DNA of 14,665 bases, from NCBI GenBank assembly GCA_016926985.1, contig JAFGNO010000159.1, forward strand, positions 1 through 14,665, in the 5' to 3' direction. Origin of the DNA: Anaerolineae bacterium (GTDB lineage: Bacteria; Chloroflexota; Anaerolineae; Aggregatilineales; UBA3940). Position 1 is the stretch's first letter. Each line of letters starts with the position of its first letter. The notes beneath the pieces were generated by a model, which saw nothing but the letters and a program-made list of their open reading frames with translations, had not been told where the DNA came from and ran no database searches. The translations under genes and the position numbers were made by a program. Below are positions 1 through 5,723 of this stretch, in pieces.

Positions 1-276
1 AGCATTGAAAGTCGTCGAGACCCGCTGAGGGGCCCGACCTTGATCTGAAGACCCGGAGGCGGGGTAAGTTTACTGGCACCGGGTGGGGGGAGGGGGCAGC
101 AGTCAAGCGCAGGCAGCAGGGGGGTAAGGGGCTGTTGTAACGCTTCCTGTTTGGTAACTGGAGGTGCGGGAAATGTAAAAGCTGTGCCTCCCAGGCTTCC
201 ATAGAACAGCGGCTCGAAATGCAGGGTCGAGTGTCCCTGCTCTGCCCCTGATGGGCTGCCGGTTCCCCGGATTGTG
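1..276. other. Region downstream of ltaE; no confirmed gene
   Basis: No gene is confirmed here. On the minus strand an open frame starts at an ATG (294-296) overlapping the end of ltaE and runs off the left edge. It has about 98 codons, is Pro-rich, and begins MGRYPSDTIR. A second minus frame is also open over the same stretch, so openness means little; the sequence is simply poor in stop codons. Read on the minus strand, positions 61-180 contain 53 C and 18 G in 120 bases by my count. That composition suits either a Rho-loading (rut-like) region after ltaE or a Pro-rich coding end. The ATG has only a weak CAGG ahead of it. I favour non-coding, but the partial gene cannot be excluded without the sequence to the left. 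Confidence 0.4.
221..240 (-). other. Perfect inverted repeat (hairpin) after ltaE
   Basis: GCAGGG and CCCTGC form a perfect 6-bp stem around an 8-base loop, about 37 bases past the ltaE stop. No T-run follows on either strand, so it is not a standard intrinsic terminator. It could protect the 3' end of the ltaE mRNA or help stop transcription together with the C-rich region beyond it. Confidence 0.35.
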
Positions 277-1350
277 TCAGAAGGATAGCGCCCCATGATT
301 TACCTGAGAAATCGTATGTCTAAATGCTTCCACCACTTTAGCCACATCATCTTCCGTGATCCAATAGTGGGTAACGGCGCGCAGTGTACGCTGGCCTTTA
401 CCGCCTCCTAACTTGATATTATAGCTTCGTTCTAAGAACGTGCTGAGATCGTATGCGTCGAAAGGAAGCGTAGCGTCCAGCGTGTAGAAAACGATATTGG
501 TTTGCACAGCATTCAGGCTGACCTGAATACCCTCAATGGAGGCCAGTCCCTCCGCCAGCATCCGGGCGGTCTTGTGGTCCTCAGCCAGGCGCTGCGTCAT
601 TGTTTCGACGGCAATGATGCCTGCTGCGGCGAGGATACCTGCCTGCCGCATCCCTCCGCCCAGCATTTTCCGGATACGCCTGGCCCGTGCGATAAACGCC
701 GCTGAGCCGCACAGCATGGCTCCCACCGGTGCGCATAACCCCTTTGACAGGCAAAATGATATCGAAACCCCCGGTTCTGTCAGTTTGCGGACATCACATC
801 CCAGCGCTGCTGCTGCATTCCATATCCTCGCACCATCGATGTGCAGCTTCAGGCCATACTCATCGCATAACTGGCGGACCGATTGCGTATACTCAGCAGT
901 TATCGGGATGCCCCCCAGGTCTCCCTGGGTATTCTCCAGGGTTACCAGTCGGGTTATGGGATAGTGAATGTCCTCTGTATCTCGAATGGCATAACGGATA
1001 TCGTCAAGCCTGAGTGTCCCGTCTGGCTGGACAGGCACCGTATGGGGATGAACCCCCCCCAGGGCAGCCGCGCCTCCTGCCTCATGCTGGAAAGTATGAG
1101 CGACCTGCCCCATGATCATTTCGTCCCCGCGCTGACAGTGTGTCAGGATCGCGACCAGGTTTCCCTGGGTCCCGCTGCTGGTCAGGAGTGCCGCTTCTTT
1201 TCCCAGGCGTTCAGCCGCCAGCGCCTCCAGTTCGATGACGGATGGATCGTCTCCCCATACATCATCGCCCACACGGGCATTGGCCATCGCTTCGCGCATC
1301 TCAGGCGTTGGCCAGGTCACGGTATCGCTGCGGAGATCAATGCTGTCCAT
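277..1350 (-). CDS. ltaE: Low-specificity L-threonine aldolase
   Basis: A PLP enzyme of aspartate-aminotransferase fold type I that cleaves L-threonine or L-allo-threonine to glycine and acetaldehyde in the cytoplasm; related family members act on other beta-hydroxy amino acids. At 357 aa it is slightly longer than the usual 330-350. The N-terminus IDLRSDTVTWPTPEM is a family hallmark. SSGTQGN (58-64) fits the PLP phosphate-binding region. HTFQHE (85-90) supplies the His that usually stacks on the cofactor ring. HIDGARIWNA (170-179) contains the Asp that pairs with the pyridine nitrogen. SFCLSKGLCAPVG (198-210) holds the Schiff-base lysine, K203. The ATG has a strong GGAGG five bases upstream. 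It lies downstream of the nitrilase-like gene, past an intrinsic terminator, so expression may depend on read-through or an unseen promoter. All expected catalytic residues are present. Confidence 0.95.
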   Translation of the reverse strand: MDSIDLRSDTVTWPTPEMREAMANARVGDDVWGDDPSVIELEALAAERLGKEAALLTSSGTQGNLVAILTHCQRGDEMIMGQVAHTFQHEAGGAAALGGVHPHTVPVQPDGTLRLDDIRYAIRDTEDIHYPITRLVTLENTQGDLGGIPITAEYTQSVRQLCDEYGLKLHIDGARIWNAAAALGCDVRKLTEPGVSISFCLSKGLCAPVGAMLCGSAAFIARARRIRKMLGGGMRQAGILAAAGIIAVETMTQRLAEDHKTARMLAEGLASIEGIQVSLNAVQTNIVFYTLDATLPFDAYDLSTFLERSYNIKLGGGKGQRTLRAVTHYWITEDDVAKVVEAFRHTISQVNHGALSF

Positions 1351-1365
1351 ACATTCCTCCGGGAT

Positions 1366-1393
1366 TAAAGAAGAGGGCGGCTGTTAAGCCGCC
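1366..1393 (-). terminator. Intrinsic terminator after the nitrilase-like gene
   Basis: Minus-strand GGCGGCT-TAAC-AGCCGCC is a perfect 7-bp GC-rich stem with a 4-base loop, followed by CTCTTCTTTAA. It lies 11 bases past the nitrilase-like stop and ends just before the ltaE ribosome-binding site. The T-tract is interrupted by C, so termination may be partial and allow read-through into ltaE. Confidence 0.65.
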
Positions 1394-1404
1394 ATCTCTT
1401 GATG

Positions 1405-2307
1405 TTAATAATTCCGCACAATACTGCGGTAGATGCGAGGCTGGCGGTTCTGGATATGCTGCCGTTCCTCCCGGTGTTTTTTGATTTCATCCAGGTCAAT
1501 CCGGGCGACCACATAGCCTTCAACCGGCTCTTTGGTGGATTTTGTCTTCTCTTTCTTCGAATCTTTGCCGTCGCCTTCTTTCTTTTCCTCGTCCTTTGGC
1601 GCTTCGATTTCTTTTTCGCCGGGCAGATGCGCATATACTTTGCCACGCGGCCCAACGATCATGCTCTCCCCGCCAAAGGCTACCGTCACGTCCTCGCCCA
1701 CCCGGTTGGCGCCCGCCACGAAACAGGCATTCTCATAGGCGCGGGCTTTGAGCAGTGTTTTCCACTCGTCAATATCGCGGGTTTCCCAGTTGCTGAGCAC
1801 GCACAGCAGTTCTGCGCCATCGAGGGTCATGCTGCGAGCCACCTCTGGAAAAGCCAGGTCCCATCCCAGCATCAGCCCGATTGCCCCGATTTCGGTCTCA
1901 AAGACGGGCAGTTTGTAGCCTTCTCTGAAGGCCATCTGTTCCTCGCCCTTCAGGTGAGTTTTGTGATAATGCCCTATTAACTCACCATCCGGGCCGACGA
2001 GCACGGCGGTATTATACAGGATGCTTTCAACGCGTTCTTTAGAAACAAGGCCAAATCCCACATATACACCCAGCTCCTGCGCGCGCTGTGAAATCAGGTT
2101 GACGGTCGGCCCCGGTATGGTCTGGGCTACCTGGGTGAATTTCAGGCCCAGTTCATAACCGCTTGTCACCAGTTCTGGAAACAGGATCAGGTCGACCTTC
2201 TGAGAGCTGGCAATCTTTGCAATAAAATCAGACATCTTGACGAGATTGTCCTCAATCTCGCCCAGGTCGGGAAGCATCTGGACGGTTGCAATGGTGATTT
2301 CGCGCAT
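1405..2307 (-). CDS. Nitrilase-superfamily (carbon-nitrogen hydrolase) protein lacking the catalytic Cys
   Basis: A 300-aa member of the C-N hydrolase superfamily, whose active enzymes hydrolyse amides or nitriles with a Glu-Lys-Cys triad. Visible are the Glu in LILFPELVTSGY (E45), the Lys in IGHYHKTHLKGEE (K116) and the second conserved Glu region (122-123). The nucleophile motif, normally (I/L)C(Y/W)D..FPE, reads MLGWDLAFPEVAR: position 148 is Gly (codon GGA, 1864-1866). The rest of the motif is intact, so the alignment is secure. Near the C-terminus about 30 residues (231-262) are almost all Lys, Glu, Asp, Ser and Gly, inserted before the last strand GYVVARIDLDEI. The start is firm: AAGGAGAT sits three bases before ATG. 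It follows rho with an intrinsic terminator between them. It is probably a pseudoenzyme with a binding or structural role, or it uses an unusual mechanism; I assign no substrate. Confidence 0.85.
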   Translation of the reverse strand: MREITIATVQMLPDLGEIEDNLVKMSDFIAKIASSQKVDLILFPELVTSGYELGLKFTQVAQTIPGPTVNLISQRAQELGVYVGFGLVSKERVESILYNTAVLVGPDGELIGHYHKTHLKGEEQMAFREGYKLPVFETEIGAIGLMLGWDLAFPEVARSMTLDGAELLCVLSNWETRDIDEWKTLLKARAYENACFVAGANRVGEDVTVAFGGESMIVGPRGKVYAHLPGEKEIEAPKDEEKKEGDGKDSKKEKTKSTKEPVEGYVVARIDLDEIKKHREERQHIQNRQPRIYRSIVRNY

Positions 2308-2324
2308 TACATCTCCTTAATCAC

Positions 2325-2369
2325 AAAAATAAAACAGCCCATTAACAAATACTATGTGATAACGGGCTG
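2325..2369 (-). terminator. Strong intrinsic terminator between rho and the nitrilase-like gene
   Basis: On the minus strand CAGCCCGTTA pairs with TAATGGGCTG (10 bp with one G-U pair, 15-base loop), directly followed by TTTTATTTTT. It lies about 55 bases past the rho stop. Only 17 bases separate the T-tract from the nitrilase-like ATG. That leaves no room for a promoter after it, so the downstream gene needs read-through or a promoter overlapping the hairpin. Confidence 0.8.
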
Positions 2370-2424
2370 AACTGTAGCTAAATACAGGCAGGCTGTCAAG
2401 AGCGATTCCTGCCTCTCAGATTTG

Positions 2425-3711
2425 CTAACCGGGAATGGTCAGCATCTCCAGGAATTCAAGGTTGCTTTCCGTTTTACGCAGCTGGTCAAGCACAGCATCA
2501 GTGGCGGCTGCCGCGTCCATCCCGGCCCCGTTGGGGGGTGGTGTAACCATCTGTCCCACCATTCGCCGCATCAGCCATACGCGCTGGAGCACGTCCGGGC
2601 CAAGCAGCAGTTCCTCGCGGCGGGTGCTTGATCGCTCAATATCAAACGCCGGGAAGATCCGCCGCTCCTGGAGCTTCCGCGAAAGGTGAAGCTCCATATT
2701 GCCTGTGCCCTTAAACTCCTCATAGATCACATCGTCCATGCGCGAGCCGGTATCCACCAGGCAGGTCGCGATAATAGTCAGCGAGCCACCCTCTTCGATA
2801 TTACGGGCGGCACCAAAGAAGCTCTTGGGCGGGTACAGGGCGCTGGGATCGAGGCCTCCGGAAAGGGTGCGGCCACTGGGTGGCACCACCAGGTTATAGG
2901 CTCTGGCCAGCCGTGTAATGCTGTCCATCAGGATCACCACGTCTTTTCCGCTCTCTACCAGCCGCTTGGCCCGCTCCAGCGCCATTTCGCTCACGCGCAC
3001 CTGGTTTGTCCAGGTCTCATCAAAGGTGGATGCAATGACCTCAGCCTCCACAGAACGATCCATATCGGTGACTTCCTCCGGGCGCTCACCGATGAGCAGC
3101 ACCATCAGATGCACTTCTGGATAGTTGAAACTGATCGCGTTTGCAATCTCTTTGAGGACAGTGGTTTTCCCTGCCTTTGGCGGCGATACAATCAGCCCAC
3201 GCTGTCCCCGTCCAATGGGAGCGATCAGGTTCAGCAACCGGGTCGACAGGGTCCTCGAATCGGTTTCAAGGTTAAAGCGACGGTCGGGAAAAATAGGTGT
3301 AAGCTGCTCAAAGTAGGGGCGGTACTTGGCCATTTCGGGGTCCAGGCCATTTACCGCCTCAACCCGCAGCAGCCCGAAATACTTCTCATTATCTTTTGGC
3401 GGACGCACCTGGCCAATAACCATGTCCCCTGTCCGGAGGTTAAACCGTTTGATCTGCGTCTGGCTGACGTAGATATCATCGTTCCCCGGCAGATAGTGAT
3501 CGGAGCGCAGGAAACCAATATTATCTTCAATGATATCCAGCACCCCGCCCTGCAGGGCGTGCCCCTGTTGTTCTGCTTTATGGCGCAAAAGGGCCACAAT
3601 CAAATCCTGTTTTTTCAGTCGGCTGAACCCGGCGATCTCCGCCTCGCGCGCAAGGTCACGCAAGTCAGACAGGGTCATTTCTTCCAGTTCCGAAATATTC
3701 ATATCTTTCAT
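2425..3711 (-). CDS. rho: Transcription termination factor Rho
   Basis: A hexameric RNA helicase/ATPase that ends transcription at C-rich, poorly translated RNA. Length 428 aa, close to E. coli (419). Domains in order: helical Rho_N (about 5-50, LEEMTLSDLRDLAREAEIAG), cold-shock-like RNA-binding domain (55-122, GVLDIIEDNIGFLRS), then the RecA-like ATPase. Walker A is PPKAGKTT (177-184), Walker B is VVILMDSITRLARAYN (258-273), and the RNA-binding Q/R-loop area includes GRTLSGGLDPSALYPPKSFFG (280-300, discontinuous). FKGTGNMELHLSRK (333-346) is highly conserved. The usual LLIDERPEEVT reads LLIGERPEEVT here, with Gly208 before the catalytic-region Glu209. The C-terminal region has a small Pro/Ala-rich stretch (389-404). 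The start is ambiguous between M1 (AGGA about 9 bases upstream) and M4. It lies 118 bases after the aldo/keto reductase; I see no convincing promoter in that gap. Confidence 0.97.
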   Translation of the reverse strand: MKDMNISELEEMTLSDLRDLAREAEIAGFSRLKKQDLIVALLRHKAEQQGHALQGGVLDIIEDNIGFLRSDHYLPGNDDIYVSQTQIKRFNLRTGDMVIGQVRPPKDNEKYFGLLRVEAVNGLDPEMAKYRPYFEQLTPIFPDRRFNLETDSRTLSTRLLNLIAPIGRGQRGLIVSPPKAGKTTVLKEIANAISFNYPEVHLMVLLIGERPEEVTDMDRSVEAEVIASTFDETWTNQVRVSEMALERAKRLVESGKDVVILMDSITRLARAYNLVVPPSGRTLSGGLDPSALYPPKSFFGAARNIEEGGSLTIIATCLVDTGSRMDDVIYEEFKGTGNMELHLSRKLQERRIFPAFDIERSSTRREELLLGPDVLQRVWLMRRMVGQMVTPPPNGAGMDAAAATDAVLDQLRKTESNLEFLEMLTIPG

Positions 3712-3829
3712 TATCTTATGTCCTGCTTAATTATTAACTGGTTTAAGTATTGGATAAAACAATAGGTAGCGTGCGCTGTGTTGGAGACAACTGATAGAAT
3801 CTCTTCTCAGGGCTTCCTGGTAATTTGTC

Positions 3830-4780
3830 CTATAAATACAGGCTAGCCTCATCCAGCCTGGCAACATCACTTTCCTCAAGCAGCCAGCGAACAGCCTCTA
3901 TATTGTCATCGGCCTGACTGGCGGTTTTTGCCCCAGGGATGGGCAGTGTGCCTTTAGCAATCGTCCAGTTCAGCGCCACCTGTGCAGGGGATTTTCCCCC
4001 ATGTTTTTCGCCAATTTCCTTCAGCGTTGTCAATAATGGCTGAAGCCGTGTCAGGAAATCAGCGCTGAACTTTTGTTTTCGTCTTCCCGGGGGAGGATTC
4101 TCGGCAGTATACCTGCCAGATAGAATTCCCTGGGCGATTGGGCTGTAAGCAATCAATGTTACGCCAAGCTCTTTGCAGCGATCCAGCAGTCCGGATTTTT
4201 CTGGTTGACGATGCGTCAGACTGTATTCTACCTGGTTGGATGCCAGAGCAATACCTCGCCTGTCAAGCACCTCGTACGTTCTGAGCATTTGCTCGGTATC
4301 GTAATTGGAAACGCCAACAGCTTTTGTTAGCCCTTCCTCCACGGCAGCAGCAAGTGCCCGCCCGGCCTCTTCAGGAGAGAGAAAGGGAGACGGCCAGTGC
4401 ACCTGGTATAGATCGACCTGATCAAGGCCAAGCCGCCTGAGGCTGCCGTGCAGGGCGGCCAGGACTGCCTGTTCTCGCTTAAGACGCCGGGGGAAAGGAA
4501 AGTATTTAGTTGCAATGATAACCTGTCTGGTTGCAGTCCGGATAAATTCACCAAGAAAGCGCTCCGAACGTCCCATACCGTATACTTCAGCGGTATCAAA
4601 CAACACAATGCCGGCGTTTATGCTGGATTCAAAGACGGCACGCAAATCCGAGCGGGTATAAGTGCTCCCGAATCCCCAGAAAACCCGGTCGCCCCACGAC
4701 CATGTCCCAATACCCAGCGGGGGTATAGCCGGTTCGCCAGGGATCAGGTTGATTGGTGATGGCATTTGCTTACCGGTCAT
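3830..4780 (-). CDS. Aldo/keto reductase family oxidoreductase
   Basis: A 316-aa NADPH-type (beta/alpha)8-barrel reductase that reduces carbonyls to alcohols; the true substrate cannot be read from sequence. The full catalytic tetrad is visible: Asp62 and Tyr67 in FDTAEVYG, Lys92 in IIATKYF, and His128 in YQVHWPS. VGVSNYDTEQM (155-165), SNQVEYSLTHR (181-191) and LIAYSPIAQGILSG (209-222) are family motifs. IPGAKTASQADDN (281-293) is the cofactor 2'-phosphate/adenine-binding region. The last residues are short, with no membrane segment. The ATG has GGAG nine bases upstream. It is transcribed away from the DUF2089 operon and probably starts from the promoter at 5054-5082, giving an unusually long leader of about 266 bases. 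Rho follows after 118 bases and may be co-transcribed. A plant-type or bacterial AKR of the general 'oxidoreductase' group is the safest label. Confidence 0.93.
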   Translation of the reverse strand: MTGKQMPSPINLIPGEPAIPPLGIGTWSWGDRVFWGFGSTYTRSDLRAVFESSINAGIVLFDTAEVYGMGRSERFLGEFIRTATRQVIIATKYFPFPRRLKREQAVLAALHGSLRRLGLDQVDLYQVHWPSPFLSPEEAGRALAAAVEEGLTKAVGVSNYDTEQMLRTYEVLDRRGIALASNQVEYSLTHRQPEKSGLLDRCKELGVTLIAYSPIAQGILSGRYTAENPPPGRRKQKFSADFLTRLQPLLTTLKEIGEKHGGKSPAQVALNWTIAKGTLPIPGAKTASQADDNIEAVRWLLEESDVARLDEASLYL

Positions 4781-5053
4781 TTATGGCTTCTCCAGCAAAA
4801 TCCCGGGATATCCAATCGCGGCACTTCATAGCCCGGGCAGCGGGTTTATATACCGCAGGAAATTGTTCAGATAGCACAAGTAAACAATGCGATTCGTGTT
4901 CTTGGCTTACTACCAGGCAGAATGCTATTCACGGTGCAAATACAGACTCATGAATTTAATGGATGGAGTCGTACAGCGGATAGCCCAATTGTAAGAGGTG
5001 CAATAAATCGGTTTGAGTGTATAGCCGGGAATAGAGATAGTCAAGTGGGCATG

Positions 5054-5082
5054 AGTATAGCACTGCTGCTGGCAAGCGTCAA
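5054..5082 (-). promoter_or_regulatory. Sigma-70-type promoter for the aldo/keto reductase
   Basis: On the minus strand TTGACG (5082-5077) and TATACT (5059-5054) are separated by exactly 17 bases. Both hexamers match the consensus at 5 of 6 positions. Predicted transcription start is near 5047. A second, poorer pair, TTGACT and TATACA with a 15-base spacer, lies just downstream (5044-5018). Confidence 0.65.
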
Positions 5083-5090
5083 TTTTGGGG

Positions 5091-5132
5091 TGGGGGGATT
5101 GTCAGGCTGTCAACCGGGCTTCCCCATTTTTT
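5091..5132 (+). terminator. Terminator-like hairpin with no gene upstream
   Basis: TGGGGGG pairs with TTCCCCA (7 bp, two of them G-U pairs) around a 22-base loop and is followed at once by six T (5127-5132). No plus-strand gene precedes it within the window. It could end an unrecognised small RNA or insulate the DUF2089 promoter from stray transcription. Confidence 0.45.
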
Positions 5133-5226
5133 CTGTGTGACAGACAGCTTGCCGGCGCAAAATTGATTAAATTGCTGGCAAAATGCGGTAATATTAATTA
5201 CAAACTTATTAAAATCAATAAATCGA

Positions 5227-5255
5227 TTGACACAGTTAATTATATGGACTAAAAT
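5227..5255 (+). promoter_or_regulatory. Sigma-70-type promoter for the DUF2089 operon
   Basis: TTGACA (5227-5232) is a perfect -35 match. It is followed by a 17-base spacer and TAAAAT (5250-5255, 5 of 6). An AT-rich tract just upstream could act as an UP element. Predicted start near 5262 gives a leader of about 55 bases before the DUF2089 ATG. Confidence 0.75.
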
Positions 5256-5316
5256 TGGAATAGCAGTGACGAAATAGTATTAGCCGATCACTTTCGCAGA
5301 TGTGGAGGTAAATGCG

Positions 5317-5709
5317 ATGTATCCAATGCCCGGAAATTGCCCGGTATGCGGTGAGACGCTTGAAGTATCCCGCATGAACTGCCTTCAGTGTGGCACCAGT
5401 ATTGAAGGCCATTTCTCGCTTGGTAAGCTGTGGCGGTTGAATGCGGAACAAATCTTCTTTGTTGAGACATTTATCCGGTGCGAAGGCACAATCAAGCGTG
5501 TTGAAAAGGAACTGGGCATCTCCTATCCGACAGTGCGCTCTCGGCTGAAAGATGTGATCCGGGCGATGGGCTTTGAGGTGATCAGCGACTACGTTGATCG
5601 ATCCAGTACGAGATTGAGTGAAGAGGAACGAAGCGCCATCCTTGACCGGTTATATAAAGGCGAGATCAGTTCTGAGGAAGCGCTGGAAATGCTGCGTGGG
5701 GATGAGTGA
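5317..5709 (+). CDS. DUF2089 protein: zinc ribbon, HTH and SHOCT-like module
   Basis: A 130-aa protein of the DUF2089 family (function unknown). An N-terminal zinc ribbon has CPVC (Cys8, Cys11) and CLQC (Cys22, Cys25). Residues 41-86 look like a helix-turn-helix; RVEKELGISYPTVRSRL (61-77) strongly resembles the recognition region of sigma-factor region 4 or a GerE-type HTH. The C-terminus (100-127) carries the helical motif EERSAILDRLYKGEISSEEALEML, shared with two genes downstream (shown in parts: EERSAIL, GEISSEEA, LEML). I chose ATG 5317 because GGAGGT lies seven bases upstream; a GTG at 5302 would place that site inside the gene. First gene of the operon, behind a strong promoter. Zinc ribbon plus HTH suggests a DNA-binding regulator, perhaps of its own operon; this is inference. 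Confidence 0.85.
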   Translation: MYPMPGNCPVCGETLEVSRMNCLQCGTSIEGHFSLGKLWRLNAEQIFFVETFIRCEGTIKRVEKELGISYPTVRSRLKDVIRAMGFEVISDYVDRSSTRLSEEERSAILDRLYKGEISSEEALEMLRGDE

Positions 5710-5723
5710 CAGGAGGTTATGAG

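Larger units (their letters stand above)
4781..5316. other. 536-base divergent intergenic region
   Basis: This region separates the minus-strand aldo/keto reductase from the plus-strand DUF2089 operon. I see no convincing gene in it; short open frames lack protein character. It holds a minus-strand promoter (5054-5082), a plus-strand terminator-like hairpin (5091-5132), an AT-rich stretch (5165-5225) and a plus-strand promoter (5227-5255). The part nearest the reductase (4781-5046) would be its transcribed leader. Two small palindromes, ATCCCGGGAT near 4799 and GCCCGGGC near 4831, lie in that leader. Confidence 0.75.

Noticed and set aside
81..130. G-quadruplex on the plus strand
   Set aside because: The G-runs are long but the four-tract arrangement needs a 22-base loop, so formation is uncertain; kept only as a remark under the C-rich region.
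2686..3765. 359-codon plus-strand open frame antisense to rho
   Set aside because: It lies wholly opposite a certain gene. The peptide has no recognisable motifs and no ribosome site of note; stop codons are scarce there only because of rho codon use.
3712..3829. Promoter for rho in the gap after the aldo/keto reductase
   Set aside because: TTGTTT and TTGTCT occur, but no -10 with a 16-18 base spacer matches well; the gap is AT-rich without a supportable promoter.
5018..5044. Second minus-strand promoter (TTGACT / TATACA)
   Set aside because: Its spacer is 15 bases, too short for a normal sigma-70 promoter, and a better pair lies just upstream.
4922..5140. 72-codon plus-strand open frame in the divergent intergenic region
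   Set aside because: It has a weak AGG ribosome site, a peptide without protein character, and its end runs through the terminator-like hairpin and T-run, which a real gene would place after the stop.
5302..5316. Upstream GTG start for the DUF2089 gene
   Set aside because: The strong GGAGGT site would lie inside this extension; ATG 5317 has it at the right distance.
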